A stretch of 64,000 nucleotides of DNA. Origin: Herbiconiux ginsengi. Lineage in GTDB: Bacteria > Actinomycetota > Actinomycetes > Actinomycetales > Microbacteriaceae. Positions within the stretch are counted from its first letter, which is position 1; each line of letters begins with the position of its first letter. This document shows positions 53,786-61,221 of this stretch, piece after piece. Below the pieces are notes generated by a model. It was given only the letters and a program-made list of their open reading frames with translations. It ran no database searches and was not told the origin of the DNA. The position numbers were made by a program, and so were the translations under genes. The stretch spans positions 310,001 through 374,000 of the forward strand of contig NZ_FNPZ01000003.1 in the NCBI RefSeq assembly GCF_900107435.1, read 5' to 3'.

Positions 53786-54397
53786 GTGCACACCACAACC
53801 GCATCCCGCACCCGCACCACCTACCGGTGGCGGGTCGTCGACATCGTCGTCGCCAGCGTCATCGGCGTCGCCTCCGGACTCATCTTCTGGGTCTGGAACC
53901 TCACCTACACCCCCGTCAGCGCACCTCTCGAGGCCCTCCTCCCCGGTGCGCAGTCGCTCGTCTACGGCTTCTGGCTGTTCGCGGGCGTGCTCGGCGGTCT
54001 CATCATCCGCAAGCCCGGCGCCGCCGTCTTCACCGAGCTCGTCGCCGCCGTGGTCTCGGCGCTCGTCGGCACCCAGTGGGGAGTGCTGACGCTCGTCTCC
54101 GGCATCGTGCAAGGGCTCGGCGCCGAGATCGTGTTCGCGATCTTCCTCTACGCGAACTACCGCGTCTACGTCGCGATCCTCGCGGGCGCCGGCGCCGGCC
54201 TCGCCATGGGGATCAACGACTCGATCCTCTGGTATGCCGGTAACGGCATGGACTTCAAGACCATCTACGTCGTGTGCGGCGCCATCGGCGGCGCCGTGAT
54301 CGCGGGCTTGCTGTCGTGGGTGGTGGTGCGCGCGCTCGCCCGCACCGGCGCGCTCAACCGCTTCGCCTCCGGGCGCGAGGTGACGGCGAGGGCGTAG
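53786..54397 (+). CDS. ykoE: ECF transporter substrate-binding membrane protein YkoE (thiamine precursor)
   Basis: S component of an energy-coupling-factor importer, 203 residues with about six membrane helices (WRVVDIVVASVIGVASGLIF, LVYGFWLFAGVLGGLIIRKPG, and others). The YkoE fingerprint is FTELVAAVVSALVGTQWGVL. In this family the solute is thiamine or its pyrimidine precursor hydroxymethylpyrimidine, and the TPP riboswitch upstream supports that. The GTG at 53786 is preferred over a GTG at 53753 because GAAAGGG lies eight bases upstream. The ATPase gene follows after three bases. Confidence 0.93.
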   Translation: MHTTTASRTRTTYRWRVVDIVVASVIGVASGLIFWVWNLTYTPVSAPLEALLPGAQSLVYGFWLFAGVLGGLIIRKPGAAVFTELVAAVVSALVGTQWGVLTLVSGIVQGLGAEIVFAIFLYANYRVYVAILAGAGAGLAMGINDSILWYAGNGMDFKTIYVVCGAIGGAVIAGLLSWVVVRALARTGALNRFASGREVTARA

Positions 54398-54400
54398 CGG

Positions 54401-56131
54401 ATGCCGCGGAGGCACGACCCGGCGACGCCGGCACCACCCCCTCCCGCCGGCCTCCGCGCCGCGGGCTGGGGGTGGCGGCACGCAGGGCGTTCGTCGTGGG
54501 CGGTTCGCGGACTCGACCTGGTGATCGAGCCGGGCGAGCGCGTGCTGCTGCTCGGCGCATCCGGAGCCGGCAAATCGACGCTCGTCCAGGCGTTCGCGGG
54601 TGTGCTCGGCGGGGCCGACGAGGGGGAGGAAGAGGGCACGCTCGAGGTCGCCGGCCTCGATCCCCGCCACACCCGCGGTCGAGCGGGACTGGTCATGCAG
54701 GACCCCGATTCGCAGATCGTGCTCGCCCGTGTGGGCGACGACGTGGCGTTCGGATGCGAGAACCTCGGCGTGCCGCGCCCGGAGATCTGGCAGCGGGTCG
54801 GCCGGGCATTGGGCGACGTGGGGCTCGACCTGTCGCTCGACCATCCCACCTCCGACCTCTCCGGCGGGCAGAAGCAGCGCGTGGCGCTCGCGGGTGTGGT
54901 CGCGATGCAGCCCGGGGTGCTGCTGCTCGACGAGCCCACCGCGAACCTCGACCCCGAGGGCGTCGTGGAGGTGCGGGATGCGGTGGCCGCAGTCGTGCGC
55001 GAATCCGCGGCCACATTCGTGGTGATCGAGCACCGCGTCGACATCTGGCTCGACGTCGTCGACCGCGTCGTCGTGCTGGTGCCCGGCGGCGGAGTGCTCG
55101 CCGACGGCGACCCCGCGACCGTGCTGGGAGAGCAGGGCGACGAGCTCGCCCGCAGCGGAGTCTGGGTGCCGGGACGCGACCCGCTCGGCGGTCGCCCGGC
55201 GCGGCCGACGCACGCGCCGCGCCCGCACCACGGAATGGCGGAGCCGGTCGCCGGCGCGGATCGCCGCATCCGCGGCACCGCGGAACGGGCGGACGCTCGC
55301 GGGGACGAGTCGGGGTCCAGTCAGAGTACTCGTGCGGTGCGCGCGGCTCTCGGCGCCGAGACGGCCTCTCCAGCGGCGGATCAGCGCGGCGGCGTGCTCC
55401 TCACCGCCCGTGGGCTCGACGTCGCGCGCGTCGAGGGCACGACGGTCGCCCGCGGGATCGGTCTCGAGCTGCGCGCCGGGCAGGCGACCGCCGTCACCGG
55501 GCCGAACGGCGCCGGCAAGACGACCCTCGCGCTCACCCTGGCCGGCCTCATCCCGCCGGCCGGAGGCGTCCTTGAAGCGTCGGCCGAGCTGGCCGCCGGC
55601 ATCCGTCCCAGTGGCCGTCGTCGCCGCGGCGCGTCGTCGCCCGACACCTCGCCGATGGCGTGGCGCTCGCGCGAGTTGCTCACCCGCATCGGGATGGTGT
55701 TCCAGGACCCCGAGCACCAGTTCGTCACCGGAAGTGTGCGCGCCGAACTCGAGATCTCGCTCAAGGCCTTGAAGCTGTCCGCCGAGGAGATCGAGGAACG
55801 CATCGCGGAGGTGGCGGGCCGCCTCCGTCTCGACGGATTGCTCAGCGCCAACCCCTACACGCTCTCGGGCGGTGAGAAGCGACGCCTGTCGGTCGCGTCG
55901 GCCCTGGTGGCCCGGCCGCGCATCCTCGTGCTCGACGAGCCGACCTTCGGACAGGACTCCCGCACCTGGGCCGAACTCGTGCGCCTTCTCGCCGAGCAAC
56001 TCGCCCGGGGCACCGCCGTCGTCGCCGTGACCCACGACCGCGCCTTCGTCGATGCCCTGGCCGATCAGGAGATCGTGGTGGGGGCCGAACTCCCCGCCAC
56101 CACCGAGCCCGCTGGGGCGGTGCGCCCATGA
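54401..56131 (+). CDS. ykoD: ECF transporter double ATPase YkoD
   Basis: Energises the thiamine-precursor importer. The 576-residue protein fuses two ATPase cassettes: the first with Walker A GASGAGKST at about 52-60, LSGGQKQRVAL and LLLDEPTANLD; the second with GPNGAGKTTLAL near 365, FVTGSVRAELEIS, LSGGEKRRLSV and ILVLDEPTFGQD. A linker of about 70 charged residues joins them (around 265-325). Such fused EcfA1-EcfA2 proteins are usual for YkoD. It overlaps ykoC by four bases. Confidence 0.94.
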   Translation: MPRRHDPATPAPPPPAGLRAAGWGWRHAGRSSWAVRGLDLVIEPGERVLLLGASGAGKSTLVQAFAGVLGGADEGEEEGTLEVAGLDPRHTRGRAGLVMQDPDSQIVLARVGDDVAFGCENLGVPRPEIWQRVGRALGDVGLDLSLDHPTSDLSGGQKQRVALAGVVAMQPGVLLLDEPTANLDPEGVVEVRDAVAAVVRESAATFVVIEHRVDIWLDVVDRVVVLVPGGGVLADGDPATVLGEQGDELARSGVWVPGRDPLGGRPARPTHAPRPHHGMAEPVAGADRRIRGTAERADARGDESGSSQSTRAVRAALGAETASPAADQRGGVLLTARGLDVARVEGTTVARGIGLELRAGQATAVTGPNGAGKTTLALTLAGLIPPAGGVLEASAELAAGIRPSGRRRRGASSPDTSPMAWRSRELLTRIGMVFQDPEHQFVTGSVRAELEISLKALKLSAEEIEERIAEVAGRLRLDGLLSANPYTLSGGEKRRLSVASALVARPRILVLDEPTFGQDSRTWAELVRLLAEQLARGTAVVAVTHDRAFVDALADQEIVVGAELPATTEPAGAVRP

Positions 56132-56910
56132 CCGTCCTCGCCCCGCCCCGCGGCACCCAGCGCATCCACTCGATCAACCCCGTGGCGAAACTCGCCGCCT
56201 CGCTCCTGCTGAGCGCGATCCTGCTCGTCACCATCGACTGGGTCTCCGCGGCCGTCGCGCTCGCGCTCGAAAGCGTGCTCTTCGTCTGGGCGGGCCTCGG
56301 GCCGCGCGCTTTCTTCCGCCGCACCTTCGCGATCTGGATCGCCGCACCCCTGGCCGGGCTGACCACCCTCCTCTACGGCGTGACGTCGGGTCAGGTCTAC
56401 TGGCAGTTCTGGCTGATGGAGATCAGCGACGGATCGATCTCCCTGGCCGTCGCGACGGTGCTGCGCATCCTCGCGATCGGTCTGCCGGCGGTGGTGCTCT
56501 TCGCCACGATCGACCCCACCGATCTCGCCGACGGCCTGGCCCAGGTCTGGCACCTGCCCAGTCGCTTCGTGCTCGGTGCGCTGGCCGGGATGCGCCTGAT
56601 CGGCCTCTTCCTGCAGGACTGGCGCCAGCTCGAACTCGCCCGCCGCGCCCGCGGCCTCGGCGATTCGGGCCGCGTCCGCCGATTCGCCGGCCAGGCCTTC
56701 GCCCTCCTCGTCCTCTCGATCCGGCGCGGCAGCAAGCTCGCCACCGCCATGGAGGCGCGCGGATTCGGGGGCTCGACGGTGCGAACCTGGGCCCGCCCGT
56801 CGCCGTTCGGCGCACGCGAGTGGCTCCTCGTGGTCGCCGGCGCCGTCATCGGCGCGGTCGCCATCGCCGTCGCCGTCGCGACCGGCTCGTTCAACCTCAT
56901 CATCGGATGA
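56128..56910 (+). CDS. ykoC: ECF transporter transmembrane protein YkoC (EcfT-like)
   Basis: The 260-residue scaffold subunit that couples the ATPases to YkoE. It has an N-terminal segment, about five membrane helices, and the two coupling-helix motifs of EcfT/CbiQ: ELARRARGLGDSG and ATAMEARGFGGSTVRTW, with the conserved Ala-Arg-Gly triplets that bind the ATPases. The ATG is within the ykoD stop (ATGA). Confidence 0.93.
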   Translation: MTVLAPPRGTQRIHSINPVAKLAASLLLSAILLVTIDWVSAAVALALESVLFVWAGLGPRAFFRRTFAIWIAAPLAGLTTLLYGVTSGQVYWQFWLMEISDGSISLAVATVLRILAIGLPAVVLFATIDPTDLADGLAQVWHLPSRFVLGALAGMRLIGLFLQDWRQLELARRARGLGDSGRVRRFAGQAFALLVLSIRRGSKLATAMEARGFGGSTVRTWARPSPFGAREWLLVVAGAVIGAVAIAVAVATGSFNLIIG

Positions 56911-56917
56911 GCGCCTC

Positions 56918-57406
56918 ATGACCGTGATCCTCATCGACGGCCCGAGCGGCTCCGGCAAGACCGACCTCGCGCTCCGGATGCGCGACCGCTGGGTCGGCGC
57001 CGACGTGCCGGTCGTCGTGCACCTCGACGACGTCTATCCCGGCTGGGACGGCCTTGACGCCGCGAGCGAGCACATCCGGCAGCACCTCCTCGAGCCGTTG
57101 CGGGAAGGCCGCTCCGCGGGCTGGCAGCGCTACGACTGGACCACGGGCGAACCGGCCGAGTGGCGTGGGGTCGATCCGTCGCATCCGCTCATCGTCGAAG
57201 GCTGCGGCGCGCTCACCCGGCGCAACGCCGCCCTTGCCGACCTCACGATCTGGGTCGAGACCGACGACGAGACCCGCAAGGCGCGCGCGATCGCCCGTGA
57301 CGGTGAACGCTACCTGCGGGAATGGGACCGCTGGGACGCCCAGTGGCAGCTCTTCGTGCGCCGAGAGAGCCCTCGCGAGCTCGCCACGATGATCGTGCCG
57401 ACCTGA
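56918..57406 (+). CDS. small P-loop kinase-like protein in the thiamine operon
   Basis: A 162-residue P-loop NTPase. Walker A is GPSGSGKTDLALRM (residues 8-21), followed by HLDDVYPGWDGLD (a uridine-kinase-like DD motif) and the LID-like REWDRWDAQWQLFVRRESP. It resembles small nucleoside/uridine-kinase-like proteins, and no thiamine-pathway name can be given with confidence. It begins seven bases after ykoC on the same strand, so it probably belongs to the riboswitch-controlled operon and may phosphorylate an imported precursor or thiamine. It converges with the next gene, six bases away. Confidence 0.8.
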   Translation: MTVILIDGPSGSGKTDLALRMRDRWVGADVPVVVHLDDVYPGWDGLDAASEHIRQHLLEPLREGRSAGWQRYDWTTGEPAEWRGVDPSHPLIVEGCGALTRRNAALADLTIWVETDDETRKARAIARDGERYLREWDRWDAQWQLFVRRESPRELATMIVPT

Positions 57407-57412
57407 GCCGGG

Positions 57413-58690
57413 TCAGTGCTGCGTGCGCGACTCGATGAATGCCGAGATCACGGGCACCGGATTCGTCAGCCGCCACAGCGGCCCCGGGTCGCCGATGCGC
57501 CGGTCGAGTTCGAGCAGCACGTTGACGTCGCCGTCGGGCGTGGTGACCGTGACGCTGCCGACCTGCTCGCCCTGGGCGCCGGTGCTGAGCGGCTTCGCGT
57601 CGACGCTGTATTGCAGGGCCGAGGCGTCCCAGAGCATCCGCGACTCCGTGGCCATCGCCACGCCGTGGGCCGTCTCGCCCCAGGGCGTCGTGTAGGTCAC
57701 GAACGCCTGCCCTTCGGTCACCACGTCGGTCTGCGTGATCGTGCCCGCCGCGGAGCCGGCGAGGGCTTCGAGGTCGGCATCGAGGGTGTCCCAGTCGGGC
57801 TCGCGGATGAATGCTCCGTAGACGGTCGCTTCGGTCGCCGCGGCCCCGGATGCCCCTGCCACCGGCACGGCCAGGGCGAAGAGGTAGCAGATGCCGGCCT
57901 GGTCGGTGTAGCTGCGCGAGACGCCGGTGTAGCCGAGGTCGGGCAGATAGGCCGCGAGGTTGTCGACCCGCCGGTTGCCCGGCAGCGTGATGTCGTCGGC
58001 GTCGGAGGCCATGATCTCCGAGATCGAGGCCTCGGAGAAGGCGAACGCGCTCACTCGTGCGAGATCGGATGCGGTGCCGACGTCGTTCTCGTCGAGCCCG
58101 GTGGCATCGACCACGGTGATGCCGGTGAGGCCCCGTGCGGTGAGCCAGGCCTGGGCGGCCTCGAGATAGGCGTCGATCGAGCCATAGGCCCAGCGGGCCA
58201 GCGTGTCGGCGTGGTTGTTGCTCGACCCGAGCAGCATCGCCTCCATCATCTCGCGCTGCGTCCAGTTCTCACCCTGGGCCACCGCCACCGTGCGGGCGCT
58301 CTCGGCGACGTATTTCTGGTAGCCGTCGGCATCGGCCTTCGACACCGTGATCGTAGGCCCCTGACTGCCGGCGGCGAGCGGTTTCGCCGCGAGCACTACG
58401 AGGGCGGTGATGATCTTCGCCGATCCGCCCATCGGCACCGCGTCGGTGAGGCCGGCCGAGGCGATCACCGGAGTCGCGACGTCGGCCACGATCGCGCTCG
58501 CCCCCGTGGTGGGCATGGTGGGGGTCACCGAGGTCGCCGCGCCGCTCACGGTCTCGTCGACGGATGCGTTTGCCGGCGGGAGGGGGCCGACCAGCGTCGC
58601 GGGGCCGTACAGCCCGAGCGCGAGGATCACGAACACGCCGAGCACGACGACGACGGCGCGCACCGCCTTGCGCCCGACCGAAGTTGCCAT
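57413..58690 (-). CDS. D,D-carboxypeptidase-like (S11/PBP5 family) protein lacking the catalytic serine
   Basis: A 425-residue exported protein with an N-terminal membrane helix (about 10-32) and a penicillin-binding-protein-like fold. The S11 SxxK box normally reads P-x-x-S-x-x-K-x-x-T-A; here it is VPMGGSAKIITA, so position 89 is Gly and Lys92 is kept. The SxN box is intact (LGSSNN, Ser156-Asn158), while the KTG box is altered to YTG in DLGYTGVSRSYTDQAG. Two C-terminal beta-rich segments follow. It is likely a non-catalytic, peptidoglycan-binding relative. Its own -10 box lies six bases before the ATG. Confidence 0.85.
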   Translation of the reverse strand: MATSVGRKAVRAVVVVLGVFVILALGLYGPATLVGPLPPANASVDETVSGAATSVTPTMPTTGASAIVADVATPVIASAGLTDAVPMGGSAKIITALVVLAAKPLAAGSQGPTITVSKADADGYQKYVAESARTVAVAQGENWTQREMMEAMLLGSSNNHADTLARWAYGSIDAYLEAAQAWLTARGLTGITVVDATGLDENDVGTASDLARVSAFAFSEASISEIMASDADDITLPGNRRVDNLAAYLPDLGYTGVSRSYTDQAGICYLFALAVPVAGASGAAATEATVYGAFIREPDWDTLDADLEALAGSAAGTITQTDVVTEGQAFVTYTTPWGETAHGVAMATESRMLWDASALQYSVDAKPLSTGAQGEQVGSVTVTTPDGDVNVLLELDRRIGDPGPLWRLTNPVPVISAFIESRTQH

Positions 58691-58696
58691 GCGTCC

Positions 58697-58702
58697 AGGC
58701 TA
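58697..58702 (-). promoter_or_regulatory. -10 box TAGCCT, leaderless start of the D,D-carboxypeptidase-like gene
   Basis: On the minus strand TAGCCT, six bases, then ATG at 58690. Confidence 0.5.
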
Positions 58703-58803
58703 CGGGCGCGACCATACCCTCCTGGGTATCGACTCGGTTGCGAGTTGCTGTGCATCCGCCGACAACGCGCCTCCGGCGGTGGCGCGGGGCGCGGACGGCG
58801 CCT

Positions 58804-59154
58804 TCAGCCCCAGCCGAGCTCGTGCAGCTTCTCGTCGTCGATGCCGTAGTAGTGCGCGATCTCGTGCACCAGCGTGACGTGCACCTGATCGCGCAGTTCG
58901 TCGACATCCGCGCAGACCGCCAGCAGGGGCTCGCGGAAGACCGTGATGCGGTCGGGCATCTCGCCGAAGCCGTACTGCCCGCGCTCGGTGAGCGCGACGC
59001 CGTCGTAGAGGCCGAGCAGATCCAGCGACCCGTCTTCCGGGCGGTCTTCCACCACGAACACCACGTTGTCGAGGCCGTCCATCATGTCGTCGGGCAGGTG
59101 ATCGAGTTCGTCGCCGACGAGTTCTTCGAAGGCTTCCGCATCCATCTCGACCAT
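58804..59154 (-). CDS. zincin-like metallopeptidase family protein
   Basis: A 116-residue small cytoplasmic protein of the Zincin_1 family. The zinc site is VHEIAHYYGIDDEKLHELG (HExxH plus a following conserved segment). The front half carries MDAEAFEELVGDELDHLPDDM and an acidic middle part. Its function is unknown; it is conserved in actinobacteria near orn. The start at 59154 has AGGA five bases upstream; an ATG at 59160 lacks spacing for it. A still longer frame reaches into tRNA-His and was rejected. Confidence 0.85.
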   Translation of the reverse strand: MVEMDAEAFEELVGDELDHLPDDMMDGLDNVVFVVEDRPEDGSLDLLGLYDGVALTERGQYGFGEMPDRITVFREPLLAVCADVDELRDQVHVTLVHEIAHYYGIDDEKLHELGWG

Positions 59155-59189
59155 GAGCATCCTGTCGCGCCTGTCGTTCCGTGAGACGA

Positions 59190-59218
59190 CGATGGCCCGG
59201 GGAAAACCCGGGCCATCG
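59190..59218 (-). terminator. hairpin after tRNA-His
   Basis: A perfect 12-bp stem (59190-59201 and 59207-59218) with a 5-base loop lies between the tRNA and the zincin gene and probably ends the tRNA transcript. Confidence 0.65.
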
Positions 59219-59225
59219 CACTCCA

Positions 59226-59302
59226 TGGGGTGAATAACGGGACTCGAACCCGCGACATCCGGCACCACAAGCCAGCGCTCTACCAACTGAGCTATATCCA
59301 CC
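59226..59302 (-). tRNA. tRNA-His (anticodon GTG)
   Basis: The cloverleaf is complete: acceptor GTGGATA, D-arm AGCTCAGTTGGTAGAGC, anticodon loop CTTGTGGT with GTG, T-arm CGGGTTCGAGTCCCG, and an encoded CCA end. The extra G at position -1 (59302), which is a hallmark of tRNA-His, is encoded. Confidence 0.97.
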
Positions 59303-59349
59303 ATGTTCACCTCGCAACCGCGATTGCGTGGCAACGATAGAAGATTCTA

Positions 59350-59970
59350 TTACATCCGCGAACCGAATTCGCGCACCACGTCGGCCGAGATGGTTTTCAG
59401 CTCGGTGGAGGTGGGCCCGGGCTCGGAGATGAACACCGCTTTGCGGTAGTACTCGAGCTCGCGGATCGACTCCAGGATGTCGGCGAGGGCACGGTGCCCG
59501 CCCGCCTTCTCGGGGGCGTTGAAGTAGATCCGGGGGAACCAGCGGCGCGAGAGTTCCTTGATGGAGGAGACATCGATGCTGCGGTAGTGCAGATGCCCGT
59601 CGACCCGCGGCATGAATTTCGCCAGGAACGACCGGTCGGTGCCGATCGTGTTGCCCGCGAGCGGCGCCTGCTGGGGGGTGGGAACGAACTTCAGGATGTA
59701 TTCGAGCACCTGGTACTCGGCATCCGCGAGGCTCACCCCGTTCGGGATCTCCTCGGCGAGGCCGCTCGTCTCGTGCATCTTCGTGACGAAATCATTCATG
59801 TTCGCCAATGCCGAATCATCGGGTTTGATGACGATGCTGAAGCCCGGGTCGACCAGCGCGAGGTCGAAGTCGGTGATGACCACCGCCACCTCGACCAGCT
59901 CGTCGACCTCGAGGTCCAACCCGGTCATCTCGCAGTCGATCCAGACGAGACGGTCTGAGGAAGAGCTCAT
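59350..59970 (-). CDS. orn: oligoribonuclease Orn
   Basis: A 206-residue DEDDh 3'-5' exonuclease that removes dinucleotides such as pGpG. Motifs: LVWIDCEMTGLD (first DE), NTIGTDRSFLAKFMP (D) and GGHRALADILESI (H and last D). It is essential in many bacteria and lowers c-di-GMP breakdown products. The ATG at 59970 is six bases after TAGACT on the minus strand, so the mRNA is probably leaderless. It lies upstream of tRNA-His on the same strand. Confidence 0.97.
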   Translation of the reverse strand: MSSSSDRLVWIDCEMTGLDLEVDELVEVAVVITDFDLALVDPGFSIVIKPDDSALANMNDFVTKMHETSGLAEEIPNGVSLADAEYQVLEYILKFVPTPQQAPLAGNTIGTDRSFLAKFMPRVDGHLHYRSIDVSSIKELSRRWFPRIYFNAPEKAGGHRALADILESIRELEYYRKAVFISEPGPTSTELKTISADVVREFGSRM

Positions 59971-59976
59971 GAGGCG

Positions 59977-59982
59977 AGTCTA
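59977..59982 (-). promoter_or_regulatory. -10 box TAGACT, leaderless start of orn
   Basis: On the minus strand TAGACT, six bases, then the ATG at 59970. Confidence 0.55.
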
Positions 59983-60012
59983 GCGGCGGCCTCGGACAGT
60001 GCGGGGCCCTCG

Positions 60013-60018
60013 TAGACT
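60013..60018 (+). promoter_or_regulatory. -10 box TAGACT of the SCO4848-family gene
   Basis: TAGACT, seven bases, then ATG at 60026. It nearly abuts the divergent orn promoter. Confidence 0.5.
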
Positions 60019-60025
60019 GGCGCCG

Positions 60026-60244
60026 ATGATCACGACACTCGCCATCCTCCTCTTCGTCAACGCCGCCTGGAACGCCATCGTGTGGCCGCAGTTCTTCAAG
60101 CGGGTGAACCGCGACGAACGCGCTCGTGACGCGTCCGGCAAGCCCACTCCTTTCCTCATCGTGCACGCGGTGCTGATCGGCATCTCGCTGCTCATCGCGG
60201 TGATCTCGGCGGTCGTCGGAATCGTCGCGCTCGTCAACCCGTAG
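60026..60244 (+). CDS. SCO4848-family small membrane protein
   Basis: A 72-residue protein with two membrane helices (residues 4-20 and 48-69) and a charged connector (WPQFFKRVNRDERARD). It fits the actinobacterial SCO4848 family in length and in lying next to orn; its function is unknown. The ATG at 60026 is chosen from the -10 box seven bases upstream. A longer frame from 59999 would start before transcription. Confidence 0.8.
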   Translation: MITTLAILLFVNAAWNAIVWPQFFKRVNRDERARDASGKPTPFLIVHAVLIGISLLIAVISAVVGIVALVNP

Positions 60245-60283
60245 CGGGTTTTCCCGAATCGCTTGCGGCGGAGATCGCCACCG

Positions 60284-60303
60284 AATACTCTGAGTAAAGT
60301 ATT
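60284..60303. promoter_or_regulatory. candidate PadR operator AATACT-N8-AGTATT
   Basis: A perfect inverted repeat of two 6-base half sites separated by eight bases sits immediately upstream of the PadR gene, overlapping TAAAGT (60295-60300), its likely -10. This spacing is typical for PadR operators and suggests autoregulation. Confidence 0.6.
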
Positions 60304-60314
60304 TGGAGGTGAGT

Positions 60315-60992
60315 ATGTCGCGTCGGGCCATTGCCAACCCGCTCGCCCTGGCCGTTCTCTCGTGCCTGTGGGAGCGGCCGATGTACCCCTACGAGATCAC
60401 CACCACCCTGCGCGAGCGGGGCAAGGAAGACAGCATCCGATTGAATTTCGGATCGCTCTACGCGGTCATCAAGTCGCTCGAGAAGCACGGCTTCATCGAG
60501 GAGGCCCGGTTCGAGCGCGAGGGCAACCGTCCGGAGCGCACGGTCTACGAAATCACCGCTGCCGGCCGCGTCGAGACCACCGACTGGCTGCGCGACCTGC
60601 TGGAGCGGCCGGCGAAGGAGTACCCGTCGATCGAGGCGGGGCTGTCGCTGATGGCGATCCTTCCGCCGCAGGAGGTCGCCGGGCTGCTGCGCACCCGGGC
60701 CGAATCACTCACCGCCGACCTCGATGAGCGCGGTCGCCTGGCAGAGTCTCCGGGCGTCGCGGGTCTGCCCGAGATCTTCACCGTCGAGTTCGACTACAAG
60801 CTCGCGCTGCTGCGCGCCGAACGCGACTTCATCGCCGCTCTCGCCGACCGCCTCGACAAGGGCGAGGTCGGCGGCCAAGACGTGTGGGCCCGGATGCACG
60901 AGCTGCTCGCGCAGGGCCGGCCGGCCGACGAGGTGCAAGCGCTCCTCGCGCCTCACCTCCCGGGGGAGGCGGCCACCGGCACACACGAGTAA
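60315..60992 (+). CDS. PadR family transcriptional regulator
   Basis: A 225-residue winged-helix regulator. The N-terminal PadR domain includes LAVLSCLWERPMYPYEITTTLRERG and the wing NFGSLYAVIKSLEKHGFIEEARFEREGNRPERTVYEITAAG. The C-terminal dimerisation half resembles the VirR/AphA-type helices (LLRAERDFIAALADRLDKGE). It has GGAGGTG ahead of the ATG at 60315 and an AATACT/AGTATT operator just upstream. The next two genes encode a DrrAB-like drug exporter on the same strand, so it most likely controls drug-induced export. Confidence 0.92.
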   Translation: MSRRAIANPLALAVLSCLWERPMYPYEITTTLRERGKEDSIRLNFGSLYAVIKSLEKHGFIEEARFEREGNRPERTVYEITAAGRVETTDWLRDLLERPAKEYPSIEAGLSLMAILPPQEVAGLLRTRAESLTADLDERGRLAESPGVAGLPEIFTVEFDYKLALLRAERDFIAALADRLDKGEVGGQDVWARMHELLAQGRPADEVQALLAPHLPGEAATGTHE

Positions 60993-61026
60993 GGGCATCG
61001 CCACAAGGCATCGCCCCCCATGAAAC

Positions 61027-61058
61027 GGCGGTCCGGATGCGCCAACATCCGAACCGCC
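61027..61058 (+). terminator. hairpin after the PadR gene
   Basis: Stem of 13 bases with one mismatch (61027-61039 and 61046-61058) with a 6-base loop, 35 bases after the PadR stop. The exporter genes begin 164 bases further on. The rest of the 229-base gap shows no gene. Confidence 0.5.
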
Positions 61059-61221
61059 TGAACCCGAGTCGTCCGTTTCCGGACCTGCGTCAACAGCTGC
61101 CTCGAGGCTCTTCGCCATCGTACTCATGTGCACAGGGCCCCTGCGCGTCGGTCTCTGCCCGATCCCGCGATCCTGCGGGCCGGGTGCCGGCCGGGCGACT
61201 CCTCACCAGAAGGAGAACACC

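Noticed and set aside
55302-55315. A third copy of the 60-bp palindromic element inside ykoD (GGGACGAGTCGGGG)
   Set aside because: Only one 10-base arm fragment matches, it is within coding sequence, and the paired arm and loop are absent.
59155-59334. An N-terminal extension of the zincin gene running into tRNA-His (apparent residues IAQLVERW and following)
   Set aside because: The extra residues are a translation of the tRNA gene itself, and a well-spaced AGGA and ATG at 59154 give a complete family-length protein.
60705-61133. Minus-strand open frame of 142 codons spanning the end of padR and the gap after it
   Set aside because: It overlaps the well-supported padR gene and the hairpin after it, and shows no recognisable domain.
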